A stretch of 64,000 nucleotides of DNA from Chloroflexota bacterium (GCA_009773005.1 WOUT01000005.1:23160-87159); one strand, 5' to 3'. Positions 1 to 8,964 are shown, counted from the stretch's first letter. A program made the numbers and translations. Notes: generated by a model from the letters alone, not told the origin.

Positions 1-153
1 GTTCGCGGTCTGGTAATTTGGATTCAAAAAACCGACAGTCAGGAAGATCAGGATAAAAATCGGATATACGGGTGGAATTTTTTTTATCCACGTCCAAATA
101 GTATTTAATACCTTTACCGCGCGAGACGATTTAGCCATTGTTGTTGTTGTCAT
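1..153 (-). CDS. Sugar ABC transporter permease, N-terminal fragment (RbsC-like)
   Basis: Partial gene leaving the window at its left edge; 51 residues are visible from the ATG at 153. The start is preceded by AAGGAG and lies 18 bp after the stop of the upstream permease, so it belongs to the same operon. The fragment begins with a short Thr-rich cytoplasmic stretch and a basic segment, then enters a hydrophobic helix containing PPVYPIFILIFL, very like the IPPVYYFLLVIFIG stretch of the neighbouring permease. Seen: start, RBS, membrane helix. Inferred: second permease of a heterodimeric inner-membrane channel for an Rbs/CUT2-type sugar importer. No periplasmic binding protein gene is visible; it may lie further downstream, outside the window. 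Confidence 0.75.
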   Translation of the reverse strand, partial: MTTTTMAKSSRAVKVLNTIWTWIKKIPPVYPIFILIFLTVGFLNPNYQTAN

Positions 154-171
154 TTCTTGCGCTCCTTGACT

Positions 172-1167
172 TTATGCTGCTTCACGTTTCGAGCGAAGTG
201 TATAGCTGGCAACCGCCAGGATAATTATTACCCCTCGAAGCACGTTTTTCAAAAAAGGATTGACACCTAATTGATTAAACAATGTGTCAATCACACCAAA
301 AATTAATACACCGCCGAGAGTACCCCAAACCCCGCCCTTTCCTCCTGAAAGCGCTGTACCACCAATTACAGTCGTTGCAACAGATTCAAGATCATACACT
401 CCATCAGGACCGATCCAGGGAGCGCCCGCGCGAAGGCGGCTTACAATAAATAAACCAGTCAAGACAGCAGTAAGGCTACAAATTACATGGGCACCGATCA
501 ACACCCGGTGAGTCCTCAAGCCTGATAAGCGCGCAACCTCCGAATTACCGCCAACACCATACAATTGCGATCCAAATTTGGTTCTTGCTAAAATAAACCA
601 ACCTAACAAAACAACGCCAAGGAGAACAAATATTGAAATAGGGATTGGTCCAATTCGTCCATATCCAAAAGTTTCATAACTTCTTGGCACCGATCCGGTA
701 AAATTTGCAAAGGTGGCATTTAATATACCCTTTAGAATCAGTGCCGTTCCTAAGGTGGCAATAAAAGAATTAACACCAAGTTTTGTAATTATTAATCCGT
801 TTACCAAACCAATAACCGCGCCAATTATAAAGACCACGAATATCGCTGTGGGAACTTTTGTTGGATCTCCTTGCATGATAAATGACGACATCACCGCAGT
901 CATACTGATCGTATACGCCACTGAAAGATCAATCGAAGCGCCAATTAAAACAAATGTCTGCCCAACAGCCACGATACCCAATGCCACTGAACGCACAAAA
1001 ATATTTGTCAGGATGGCGCGATTTGTAAGAATTTGACCATCCGCAAAGTAAAAATCCAGAGCAGCGCCACCAATGAAAATCACCAATAGGAAATAATAAA
1101 CGGGTGGAATTCGTATTGAATGTAAAAATTTATTAAACCCGTTGGCTGAAACAGATGAAGTTGTCAT
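172..1167 (-). CDS. Sugar ABC transporter permease (RbsC/BPD_transp_2 family)
   Basis: 331-residue integral membrane protein of the CUT2 (ribose/xylose/galactose) permease family. It has the usual string of hydrophobic segments, the family features GQTFVLIGASIDLSVA near residue 65 and NGLIITKLGVNSFIATLGT near 123, and the conserved GGTALSGGKGGVWGTLGG stretch near 270. Length is normal for RbsC. It follows the ATPase with 3 bp between the genes and is followed by a second permease, so the transporter probably uses two different permeases. Substrate is not determined; the neighbouring epimerase and the ROK regulator suggest a monosaccharide or its derivative. Confidence 0.9.
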   Translation of the reverse strand: MTTSSVSANGFNKFLHSIRIPPVYYFLLVIFIGGAALDFYFADGQILTNRAILTNIFVRSVALGIVAVGQTFVLIGASIDLSVAYTISMTAVMSSFIMQGDPTKVPTAIFVVFIIGAVIGLVNGLIITKLGVNSFIATLGTALILKGILNATFANFTGSVPRSYETFGYGRIGPIPISIFVLLGVVLLGWFILARTKFGSQLYGVGGNSEVARLSGLRTHRVLIGAHVICSLTAVLTGLFIVSRLRAGAPWIGPDGVYDLESVATTVIGGTALSGGKGGVWGTLGGVLIFGVIDTLFNQLGVNPFLKNVLRGVIIILAVASYTLRSKREAA

Positions 1168-1170
1168 GCT

Positions 1171-2757
1171 CTATTCCTTTCCTGCCTCATCATTCTTGTT
1201 GGAATGATTATTTGTTTCATGCCCGGTAGCGAGTAACATCACATCGGATTCTGTCGATTTCGCTGGTAATTCGCCGGCAATGCTGCCATCCCACATTACC
1301 AGAATGCGGTCACTCATCCCTATGATCTCCGGCAATTCAGAAGATATCATCAGAACTGCAATCCCTTTTTTTGTTAAACCGCGAATCAAGTCGTGAATAC
1401 TGGCTTTGGCTTCAACATCAATACCTCGGGTCGGTTCGTCAAAAATAAAAATATCGGCGTTAGAAGCCAACCATTTTGATAAAGCCACTTTCTGCTGGTT
1501 GCCACCGCTAAGGAACTGTACTTCACGGTCATAATTATCTGTTCTGACATCCACCTGTTTTGCCAGGGTTGGAACCATTTTTCTTGACTTTCTAATTCCA
1601 TCGTTAAAGATGTTTCCAAGAATTGACTGCATTGATCGCACAGTCAGTAACATATTGTCTCGAATAGGTTGTTTCGGTAATAATCCTTCAGCTTTTCTGT
1701 CTTCGGTCATAAACCCCATGCTATATTTAATGGCGGTTGAAGGGGCTTTAACGGTTCTGGTTTTACCGTTAATTTCCATAGTACCGGTTTTGAATGGCAT
1801 CACACCGAATAATGCCTGAGCCAATTCAGTGCGCCCGGATCCCTGTAACCCTGCTATTCCTAACACCTCTCCCTTTCGAAGTTCCAAATTGATATTTTTT
1901 AGAAAATGGTTTGAGCAGTTATTTACCCGAAGGACTACCTCACCAAAATCCTCTTTCTTGCCAAGAGGAGGAAAGTAATGATCGAGTATACGACCAACCA
2001 TCATGTGCACTATCTTTTCCGCATTGACATCTTTAGCTAACTCTGTGCCTACCAATTGCCCATCTTTCAGGACAGTGATCTTGTCGGCTATATCGAAAAC
2101 TTCGACCAAGCGATGCGAGATAAATATCAACGCCATACCACGAGTTTTTAAACGCGAAACAAGGGCGTTAAGTATTCTAACTTCCACCAAAGTCAACGCC
2201 GCGGTAGGCTCGTCCATAATCAATACTTTTGAATCAAATGAAATGGCTTTCGCGATTTCCACGATCTGCTGTTCAGCAACAGACAGCGTGTTACATAAAG
2301 CAGTAGGCGAGATCATCTCATCCGCGCCCAATTCTTTTAATACTGTCAACGCTTTTTTATTCAAAGCGCGAATATCTATCACTCCGAACTTCGATGGCTC
2401 TCTTCCGAGATAGATATTTTGAGCAACGGTTCGCTCAGGCAGCAGATTGAACTCCTGATAAATAATGCTGACACCTTGTTCATGAGCTTCTTGCGGATGA
2501 GAAAATGAGACTTTCTTTCCTTGAAGCAGGATTTCGCCGGAATCGGCAATATACGCGCCCGCCATAATTTTCATTAGGGTTGATTTGCCAGCGCCATTTT
2601 CTCCTACAACCGCATGCACTTCACCTTGCATAAATTTAAGCGAAACATCGTCCAGTGCTAGAACACCCGGAAACCGCTTAGTAATATTTCGAACTTCCAG
2701 CAATGGCTCTGGTTGAGTTTTTCTTAATACGGTTGTTTTATTCTGCTCTTCGGTCAT
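1171..2757 (-). CDS. Sugar ABC transporter ATP-binding protein (RbsA/MglA type, two NBDs)
   Basis: 528-residue tandem ATPase of the CUT2 family. The first NBD has a canonical Walker A (GENGAGKST), a Q-loop region (YQEFNLLPE), the signature LSVAEQQIVEIAKA and Walker B LIMDEPTAAL. The second NBD has the degenerate P-loop GLQGSGRTEL, signature LSGGNQQKVALSKWL and Walker B IFDEPTRGID. This asymmetry is normal for RbsA/XylG proteins, where one site is weakly active. It energises import through the permeases encoded directly downstream. Operon order is ROK, epimerase, ATPase, permease, permease, with gaps of 3 to 25 bp. Confidence 0.95.
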   Translation of the reverse strand: MTEEQNKTTVLRKTQPEPLLEVRNITKRFPGVLALDDVSLKFMQGEVHAVVGENGAGKSTLMKIMAGAYIADSGEILLQGKKVSFSHPQEAHEQGVSIIYQEFNLLPERTVAQNIYLGREPSKFGVIDIRALNKKALTVLKELGADEMISPTALCNTLSVAEQQIVEIAKAISFDSKVLIMDEPTAALTLVEVRILNALVSRLKTRGMALIFISHRLVEVFDIADKITVLKDGQLVGTELAKDVNAEKIVHMMVGRILDHYFPPLGKKEDFGEVVLRVNNCSNHFLKNINLELRKGEVLGIAGLQGSGRTELAQALFGVMPFKTGTMEINGKTRTVKAPSTAIKYSMGFMTEDRKAEGLLPKQPIRDNMLLTVRSMQSILGNIFNDGIRKSRKMVPTLAKQVDVRTDNYDREVQFLSGGNQQKVALSKWLASNADIFIFDEPTRGIDVEAKASIHDLIRGLTKKGIAVLMISSELPEIIGMSDRILVMWDGSIAGELPAKSTESDVMLLATGHETNNHSNKNDEAGKE

Positions 2758-2782
2758 AATTACCTCATCTTTAGGATGTCTG

Positions 2783-3631
2783 TTACGACAACAGAGATTT
2801 TAGAAACTTTAATCCTTGCACCGCAATTGCATCCTGGCTGGGTGCGACCTCCCGCCAGATACACACTGCCCTGGCGATCTCTTTCACCTGAGATGTAAAA
2901 GATTCAATCACAACCGGACCTTGATATCCTGCATCCTTTAATGCCTGCGCAATCTCTTGCCATCGAACTTGTCCAGTTCCGGGCACACCCCGGTCATTTT
3001 CAGAGGCGTGGAAGTGAAATATTTTTTCTCCCGCCTGGTGAATTGCTACTGTAGTACTTTTTTCTTCAAGGTGCATGTGAAATGTGTCCAAATGGAACCC
3101 GACATTATTTCGTCCAACATCATCAATAAACTTTTTTCCTTGCATTACGACATTAATCATGTCTGTTTCAAAACGATTAAGAGGTTCAAAAGCCAGTTTA
3201 ACGCTCTTGGCAGCGCCATAATCTGCCATTTCGCGAATCCCGGATACAGCCATGTCCCATTCATTTCTTCTGGACTCACTGTTCTCCAAGTGGTCTTTCC
3301 CAACTGAAGAATACATGGGTCCGCAAACCACTTCAGAACCAATATCATAGGCCGCGTCAATTAACCAGCGGATATAAGTTTTCGCGTTTTCGCGAATTTT
3401 TGGATCCTCGCTGCAAATATTTCGATCTGGACCAAATGCCCCGCATATAATCCCTTCCAATTGGTTGTCTTTCAATATTTCATTTACAATTTTTGTGTCA
3501 ATCAATTCAGGGTTTTCCACTGAGATCTCAAGAATATCAAAACCCATTGCCTTCACGCGTGGGGCGAGTTCTTTTACCGAGGTGGTTGAGCATGGTGAAA
3601 TCCAAACAAATGTGTTAACCCCAAATTTCAT
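2783..3631 (-). CDS. D-tagatose/D-psicose 3-epimerase-like TIM-barrel enzyme
   Basis: 282-residue xylose-isomerase-like TIM barrel. I place the start at the ATG at 3631 (MKFGVNTFVW) because GAGGAG precedes it; a longer reading would overlap the ROK gene. The four metal ligands of the ketose 3-epimerase family appear in order: E in LAFEPLNRFE, D in FHLDTFHMH, H in FHFHASENDRG and E in VVIESF. The E-P-L-N-R and H-x-S-E-N-x-R motifs are typical of D-tagatose, D-psicose and L-ribulose 3-epimerases. It probably interconverts a ketose taken up by the transporter encoded next to it. Exact sugar specificity cannot be assigned. Confidence 0.85.
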   Translation of the reverse strand: MKFGVNTFVWISPCSTTSVKELAPRVKAMGFDILEISVENPELIDTKIVNEILKDNQLEGIICGAFGPDRNICSEDPKIRENAKTYIRWLIDAAYDIGSEVVCGPMYSSVGKDHLENSESRRNEWDMAVSGIREMADYGAAKSVKLAFEPLNRFETDMINVVMQGKKFIDDVGRNNVGFHLDTFHMHLEEKSTTVAIHQAGEKIFHFHASENDRGVPGTGQVRWQEIAQALKDAGYQGPVVIESFTSQVKEIARAVCIWREVAPSQDAIAVQGLKFLKSLLS

Positions 3632-3647
3632 AGCAATCTCCTCGCTC

Positions 3648-4955
3648 TCAATCCTGCTCACCATTGCTTGATGAGAGCGTGAACATATAATCCATAGCCA
3701 GATTGACCGCGCCAATTACACCCGCGTCAGGCCCTATCCCGGAAAAAACAATATGAAGATCGCGAGTTGCCAAAGGTAAAGAACGATTTAATACGGTTTG
3801 ACGGATCGAAGAAAGTAAAAGATTGCCAAGATTACTTACACCCCCGCCAATTACAATCATCCCGGGGTTATAAAAATTCACCAAGCCGGCAAGCACATCT
3901 CCAACAAATTGTCCGCTCTCACGAATTACTTCAATTGCAAACGCATCACCCTCTCGCGCAGCATCTCCAACGTCTTCAGCTCTCAAGACCTTTCCGTTTT
4001 TTTCATAGAGTTTCAATAGGATCGGGCTTTTGCCTGCCTGCGCTGCAATTAATGATCGTTCAGCAATCGCCGGGCCTGCAGCTACCGCTTCAAGACAACC
4101 CTTATTACCGCAATGGCACAATGGACCAGACTTATTCACACCAATATGGCCGATGTCGCCCGCGCATCCGTTGGATCCACGGAAAATTTTTCCCTCGCAC
4201 ACGATCCCGGCGCCGATGCCAGTTCCGATTTTTATAAAGATCAGGTTGTCAACTCCTCTACCGGCACCCTTATAAATTTCTCCTAAAGCCATTACATTGA
4301 CATCATTATCAACAACAACGTTTGCAGACGGGAACCATTGCTGTACAGTTTGGATGACAGGATAACGGTCCCATCCAGGCATAATTGGCGGTGATACCAA
4401 AGTGCCGATTGAAAAATCCACCGGGCCTGGAACACCAATCCCGATTCCATTTAGTTGCTCGGAGCTAAAGTTATTTTCATGGAGCATTTTTTCGAGCAGC
4501 GAACACACCCTGCCCAATATTTTTATCGGTCCGTCTTTGACAGATGCGGGTTCAGCATAACGCGCAAGAAGCTTGCCAGAAAAATCCGCAATACCGATAT
4601 CAATACTGGTTGCTCCTATATCAAAACCTGCCACTAGGCCCAGTTTGCCATTCATACTAAATGTCTTCGAGCGGCGACCGCCCGTATATTCAGTGGCATT
4701 ATTCGCAATTATGATCTTTTTGTTGAGGAGGGAGTCAATACAACTCGTGATCTTGGATCTTGAATATTCAGTGAAAGTAACTAAATCTGCTTTTGTAAAT
4801 TCACCATACTTACGAACCAGATCTATCAATTCTTTTTCTGAGTCGGTAATAAAATTTCGGTTCGGTAAAGATTCGGCTTGATATAACCAAATTGGCATAT
4901 CCAGTGAGGTAAATGTTCGCAATTTCTTATGTATTACTTCGCGTGCTGTTCCCAT
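3648..4955 (-). CDS. ROK family transcriptional regulator/sugar kinase
   Basis: 435 residues. An N-terminal winged-helix region (about 40-90, with EFTKADLVTFTEYSRSKITSCID) is followed by a ROK domain. That domain shows the phosphate-binding motif DIGATSIDIGIADFSG, the catalytic segment VDNDVNVMALGE, and the ROK zinc motif CHCGNKGCLEA. The DNA-binding domain makes it an XylR/NagC-like repressor rather than a plain kinase, although the kinase residues look intact. It is the first gene of the epimerase-transporter operon. The SD is weak; a downstream ATG at residue 20 is a possible alternative start. The inferred leader is about 185 nt and contains a tandem 10-bp repeat. Confidence 0.9.
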   Translation of the reverse strand: MGTAREVIHKKLRTFTSLDMPIWLYQAESLPNRNFITDSEKELIDLVRKYGEFTKADLVTFTEYSRSKITSCIDSLLNKKIIIANNATEYTGGRRSKTFSMNGKLGLVAGFDIGATSIDIGIADFSGKLLARYAEPASVKDGPIKILGRVCSLLEKMLHENNFSSEQLNGIGIGVPGPVDFSIGTLVSPPIMPGWDRYPVIQTVQQWFPSANVVVDNDVNVMALGEIYKGAGRGVDNLIFIKIGTGIGAGIVCEGKIFRGSNGCAGDIGHIGVNKSGPLCHCGNKGCLEAVAAGPAIAERSLIAAQAGKSPILLKLYEKNGKVLRAEDVGDAAREGDAFAIEVIRESGQFVGDVLAGLVNFYNPGMIVIGGGVSNLGNLLLSSIRQTVLNRSLPLATRDLHIVFSGIGPDAGVIGAVNLAMDYMFTLSSSNGEQD

Positions 4956-5010
4956 TACTGTTTATGGCTCTCTTTTCTAAGGTTGCAAGGTTTTCAACAT
5001 CAATATGAAA

Positions 5011-5030
5011 AAGGACACCAAAGGACACCA
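5011..5030. repeat. Perfect tandem 10-bp repeat in the ROK leader
   Basis: AAGGACACCA occurs twice head to tail, 56-75 bp upstream of the ROK start codon and downstream of the predicted transcription start. Function unknown; it could be a second regulator site or a structured leader element. Confidence 0.5.
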
Positions 5031-5123
5031 AAAACGTGAATCAGCAACTACATGATCGAATCACTTTTTTAAATGTAAACACTCAGAACAAATATGTAAC
5101 CGGATGAATACCGGAGAAAGAAC

Positions 5124-5143
5124 TGGTAATTACATGATTACAT
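5124..5143 (-). promoter_or_regulatory. Predicted GntR operator, copy 3 (ROK-transporter operon)
   Basis: TGGTAATTACATGATTACAT matches the gntR promoter operator (9153-9172) at 16 of 20 positions and keeps the GTAAT-N6-ATTAC core. It starts 3 bp after the -10 box of the ROK promoter and covers the expected +1, the usual position for a repressor site. Confidence 0.7.
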
Positions 5144-5146
5144 ATC

Positions 5147-5174
5147 ATTATAGCCAACCGCGTCTCAATGTCAA
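5147..5174 (-). promoter_or_regulatory. Sigma70-type promoter of the ROK-epimerase-ABC operon
   Basis: On the minus strand TTGACA (5174-5169) and TATAAT (5152-5147) are separated by 16 bp. Both boxes are perfect consensus. The leader to the ROK start would be about 185 nt. The operator-like site lies immediately downstream. Confidence 0.75.
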
Positions 5175-5198
5175 TATGTTTTGTGATAATTACATCAT

Positions 5199-5221
5199 CT
5201 TATAACTTATTTAGTTATAAG
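5199..5221. repeat. AT-rich inverted repeat upstream of the ROK promoter
   Basis: CTTATAAC and GTTATAAG form perfect 8-bp arms around a 7-bp spacer. The repeat lies about 25 bp upstream of the -35 box, a position suited to an activator site; it could also be a weak hairpin at the end of the preceding minus-strand operon. Confidence 0.4.
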
Positions 5222-5289
5222 TTTCACTATATTTGTGTTTTATTCGTAATGGTAGATAGTTATTGGAAATAACCTACACGTTTCCAGCT

Positions 5290-6621
5290 TTAGGTTGTGA
5301 TGCACTCCAGGTCGAATACTTTTGAAACCATTTCCAGTTCATTTAAGTTGTGCCCCGTTGTAATAATATAATGGTGTGAAACCAAGTCATTGACAAGACG
5401 TTTGCCGTTTGGTACACAAATCACTGCACCATTTAGACAATGTGAATTCTTAAACTGAGCATATTTTGGCAGATCCCCTTCCACAACTGACCAGCGGTCG
5501 TAAGGAGGCATGAGTTTGACAAGCGTGATTTCCCCTTCCGGGAGCCGCGCATCAATTGCGGTCGCGTTATCATCAACAATTGCCAATACCTTCTCTTGTA
5601 GTTTCCATTCCGTTGAAAAAGACTGGGGAACCACACCCAAATATCCACAGTGCGCAGCCAAAATATAATTCTCCGGAGCGCCTGCTACATCTGGAAAATT
5701 AGGAATATGCTCGTGTTTTAAAGCCGCATTCCCCATTTGGAATGGATAGAGATTGGTCATCATGAAGGGTACTTCGAGCGTTTTTCCTATCAAGACTTTA
5801 GTGAGCATCGAAACCAGGTCGGCTTCGCACCCCCATACGATGCGTTGATCTTCATACAGAAAGTTCCAGGCCAGGCAAGGGGTAGTTTCAGAAAACATTG
5901 ATTCGTTCAAACAATTGATACCCACAGCAATAATATCTGGGTCCTTGGCGAGATCCATCTGCACTGCCATATAGGTTTTCACTGCGCTCAAAACTGCCCG
6001 ATTGGAGATTTTGCCAATTGGGGTGTTGGTTTTCTTTTGCGCCCAAACGATCTGGGCTGATTCGTCAGAAATTGCTCTTGCGTCCTCTGCCAATTTTTTG
6101 AAACTCTTTTTAACTACACTGATACCATATTTTTTCTCGATTGAATTAATACATTCCGGTTCCCACCAATAGAATCTTTTGAAGATTTCATCCTGGTTGC
6201 CCCCGCCACTGGCAGGGTTATCCTGATATACCAATAGTTTGGATTGTTTCAATTGTCTTTTTAATGCGAAAGCCCGGCAAACTTGTTTGGTTTTTTCCAG
6301 GTTTGTGGGTCCGATTACTTTTACGCCTTTGGTTGTCAGATAGCTGTTAATCTCCCAGTCCCACATGGAGACGGTGCCGAATTCTGATGTAACGATTAGG
6401 AGTGGTTGAGGGAGTTTTTTGATCTTTTCCACCTCCCTATAGGCTTCTCCCAGCATTTGCGGGAAAATCACACCGTCAGTTTCAGGCACTCTTGATCCTA
6501 AATGTACTGGTTCCAATATTTCCGCTACGTCAGCCAGAATTTCCCGCAGTTTTAGCAACTGAAAAGAAAAATCCGGATCATCAGGTGTTTTGAAATAAAT
6601 TGGGACGAGTTTCGCTTTCAT
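5290..6621 (-). CDS. L-fucose/L-arabinose isomerase-like protein
   Basis: 443 residues related to the L-fucose isomerase/L-arabinose isomerase superfamily. I recognise the overall two-part architecture: an N-terminal Rossmann-like part with LPQPLLIVTSEFGTV, and a C-terminal part with VGINCLNES, WGCEADLVSML and a late HHYIITTGH segment. It is shorter than true FucI (about 590 residues) and I could not place every metal ligand, so the reaction may be an isomerisation of an unusual aldose or something else in the fold. It is the last gene of a minus-strand unit with a Gfo/Idh/MocA dehydrogenase and a TIM-barrel isomerase. A strong hairpin separates it from the gene before it. Confidence 0.7.
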   Translation of the reverse strand: MKAKLVPIYFKTPDDPDFSFQLLKLREILADVAEILEPVHLGSRVPETDGVIFPQMLGEAYREVEKIKKLPQPLLIVTSEFGTVSMWDWEINSYLTTKGVKVIGPTNLEKTKQVCRAFALKRQLKQSKLLVYQDNPASGGGNQDEIFKRFYWWEPECINSIEKKYGISVVKKSFKKLAEDARAISDESAQIVWAQKKTNTPIGKISNRAVLSAVKTYMAVQMDLAKDPDIIAVGINCLNESMFSETTPCLAWNFLYEDQRIVWGCEADLVSMLTKVLIGKTLEVPFMMTNLYPFQMGNAALKHEHIPNFPDVAGAPENYILAAHCGYLGVVPQSFSTEWKLQEKVLAIVDDNATAIDARLPEGEITLVKLMPPYDRWSVVEGDLPKYAQFKNSHCLNGAVICVPNGKRLVNDLVSHHYIITTGHNLNELEMVSKVFDLECITT

Positions 6622-6671
6622 GATTTTCTCCTGCCTTGGTTAGAAAAAAGTGCCAAATGGTATTCATTCAA

Positions 6672-6708
6672 GAGAGGGACGGATTGCGAAAATAAATCTG
6701 TCCCTCTC
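6672..6708 (-). terminator. Long hairpin between dehydrogenase and isomerase genes
   Basis: Arms 6672-6685 and 6695-6708 pair over 13 of 14 positions (GAGAGGGAC then GATT, with one internal mismatch) around a 9-nt loop. No clean U-tract follows on the minus transcript, so it may be an mRNA processing or stability element, or an attenuator that lowers expression of the last gene, rather than a full terminator. Confidence 0.5.
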
Positions 6709-6748
6709 CTCGTGATCAACTATCCTTCGTAAGTCGTAAGCCCGGACA

Positions 6749-7912
6749 TTACTTGACGTCGGAAACGGTTACCTTTCGACCAGTAGTTGCCGAAATAATT
6801 GCCGCTTCCAGTACCTGCATGTCTTTCATCCCGTCATACAAGTTAGGCGTTATCGTTGTGCCTTTTTCCATTGCATTTAGGAAATCCACGACAGCATGCG
6901 TAAATTCGTGTTCATAACCGATGATGTGCCCAGGCGGCCACCAGGCCCCGACGTACGGATGGGTGGAATTAGTCACCAGGATCGTTCTAAATCCCTGTTC
7001 ATCGACCGGATCAGCCAGGTTTAAGAATTGAAGTTCATTCATGCGCTCAAGGTCAAATGCAAGGCTGCCTTTGCTGCCATATATTTCAAAATAGTTGTAA
7101 TTCTTACGACCACTGGCAAACCGGCTCGACTCGAATGCGCCTAATGCGCCATTTTCAAATTCAGCAACCATGAATGCCGCGTCGTCAACAGTTACCGCTC
7201 CCTTTTCCGTGGCCCCGGAACCTGATTTGAAGGTGCCGGCATCCTTGCCCGGTAACGGTCGTTCGGTCACGAAAGTTTTCATCATCGCGGCAACTGATTC
7301 AACCTCACCCACCAGAAAGCGCGCAAGATCAACGCTATGAGAATTTAAATCATAATGCGGACCTGCTCCCGCGAATTTCTTTTGCAAGTGCCAGGTCAAA
7401 GGGAAGTTAGGGTCTGTGATCCAATCTTGAAGATAAGTCCCTCGCCAATGGAATATCTTTCCAATTTTTCCCTGATCGATCAATTGTTTTGCAAAAGCAA
7501 TTGCCGGCGTCCGGCGATAGTTATGATTTAGATAATGCAAGACGCCAGCTTTTTCAGCCGCTTCGAACATTTCCTTAGCCTCAGCAAAGTTTAAAGCAAT
7601 CGGTTTTTCGCAAAATATTTGTTTGCCATTTTTTGCAGCTGCAATAACAATCTCTCTATGCAGATAGGTTGGCGTGCAGATATCAATGATATCGATATCC
7701 GGGCGTTCAACCACTTTCTTCCAGTCAGAATCCGTTTCTTCCCAGCCCCAATTTTTTGCAAAATCACCAGTACCTTTTACATCCTGGCCACAAGCAACTT
7801 TAAGAACTGGTTTTAATCCCACACTGAAGAACTTCGGCGCATTAGTCCAGGCATTGCTGTGCGCCTTGCCCATGAATTTTGTGCCGATGATTGCCACATT
7901 TACGTTTTTCAA
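6749..7912 (-). CDS. Gfo/Idh/MocA family NAD(P)-dependent oxidoreductase
   Basis: 387 residues from a TTG start at 7912, chosen because AAAGGAG lies 8 bp upstream and the Rossmann motif VAIIGTKFMGKAHSNAW begins right after it; an upstream in-frame start at 7960 lacks this support. The EKP motif (IFCEKPIALN) near residue 96 carries the catalytic Lys, and DLNSHSVDLARFLVGE supplies the usual His/Asp region of the C-terminal domain. Such enzymes oxidise sugar or cyclitol hydroxyls with NAD(P). It sits between a TIM-barrel isomerase gene (upstream in the operon) and the fucose-isomerase-like gene, and a homologous gene is in the divergent operon at 11650. Confidence 0.9.
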   Translation of the reverse strand: MKNVNVAIIGTKFMGKAHSNAWTNAPKFFSVGLKPVLKVACGQDVKGTGDFAKNWGWEETDSDWKKVVERPDIDIIDICTPTYLHREIVIAAAKNGKQIFCEKPIALNFAEAKEMFEAAEKAGVLHYLNHNYRRTPAIAFAKQLIDQGKIGKIFHWRGTYLQDWITDPNFPLTWHLQKKFAGAGPHYDLNSHSVDLARFLVGEVESVAAMMKTFVTERPLPGKDAGTFKSGSGATEKGAVTVDDAAFMVAEFENGALGAFESSRFASGRKNYNYFEIYGSKGSLAFDLERMNELQFLNLADPVDEQGFRTILVTNSTHPYVGAWWPPGHIIGYEHEFTHAVVDFLNAMEKGTTITPNLYDGMKDMQVLEAAIISATTGRKVTVSDVK

Positions 7913-7981
7913 GGGATCCTCTCCTTTAATAGTAGACTCCCGATCACGGGAGAACGTCATGTTCTCAATGAATGGGTTAAT

Positions 7982-8842
7982 TTACTTCAATGCCGCAGCT
8001 ATTTTCTTTAATTCTTTAATACTCAACTCCACTGCTTCATCTTCCCGCCCGGTCCAATCTGTGTGCGGGTGATCGATCTCTACAGCCAGGAATCCTTTAA
8101 AGTTAGCCTTATGAAGCAATTGAGCTAAAGCCTGGTTATCGATCAAACCCTTCCCGACTGGAACGCCGGCAAAGAAATGCCAGTCGGTCGGTCGAGCATT
8201 CTTGTCAGGCATCAGATCTTTGACATGGGTTGCCAGCACATAAGGGGCAAGTTTTTCCATCCCTTTTATGGGATCATCGAGCAGGCGAAGGAAATTGCCA
8301 GTATCAAAGTTCAATCCAAAGTACTCAGAGTCAACTTCAGTCAATAACTGAAGGATCTCGTCAGAAGTGAAATCGATATGGTTCTCCACAGCTAATTTCA
8401 CGCCCACATCCTTGGCGACCTTAATAGCTTTTTTGAACATTTTTACGAGAGCCTTGATTTGAGGACCATGCGGTTCATGCCGAAACATGAGGCTGCTACC
8501 GACAACGCGCATCACATCCGCACCAATGGCTTTTGCATAAGGGATCATCGTGATCATTTCTTCATAGGCAGTCCAATTCTTGCCGCGTTCCAATCCATCC
8601 GGGTGACCCCAAGCATAAACACGATCGAACTTAAATTCATCCAGTTGAACTTTTAGTTCTTTAAACCATCCAAGGTCTGTGGAAGGGAAGAAACAGGATT
8701 CCAACGAGACGCCGTCTACTTTTAGTTCATGGGCGCGTTTGAGAAAATCTTCCATGGTCATGTTCTTTACCGGTGGTTTCTGATCTGGATACACTTCACC
8801 AAAGAAGCGATGGTAACAATAACTATCAATTCCGACTTTCAT
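7982..8842 (-). CDS. Sugar phosphate isomerase/epimerase (xylose isomerase-like TIM barrel)
   Basis: 286-residue AP-endonuclease-2/xylose-isomerase-like TIM barrel. Likely metal ligands: E in LAVENHIDF, D in GLNFDTGNFLRL, H in ATHVKDL and E in LAVEIDH. An ATG start is preceded by AGGAGGAA. It is the first gene of the minus-strand unit and lies directly behind a promoter with a GntR-type operator. The pairing with a Gfo/Idh/MocA dehydrogenase is seen in pathways that oxidise a sugar and then isomerise or eliminate from the keto intermediate; this is inference only. Confidence 0.85.
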   Translation of the reverse strand: MKVGIDSYCYHRFFGEVYPDQKPPVKNMTMEDFLKRAHELKVDGVSLESCFFPSTDLGWFKELKVQLDEFKFDRVYAWGHPDGLERGKNWTAYEEMITMIPYAKAIGADVMRVVGSSLMFRHEPHGPQIKALVKMFKKAIKVAKDVGVKLAVENHIDFTSDEILQLLTEVDSEYFGLNFDTGNFLRLLDDPIKGMEKLAPYVLATHVKDLMPDKNARPTDWHFFAGVPVGKGLIDNQALAQLLHKANFKGFLAVEIDHPHTDWTGREDEAVELSIKELKKIAAALK

Positions 8843-8964
8843 CTTATTCCTCCTGGTTTTTGTTGTTAATGCTTTTATGGTTTGAATTCTAATTACCTTT
8901 ATTTCATTATCATCAATAAAAAACGTGGACTACTTTTCCCAATTGATAGCGCGAACAACTGCAC

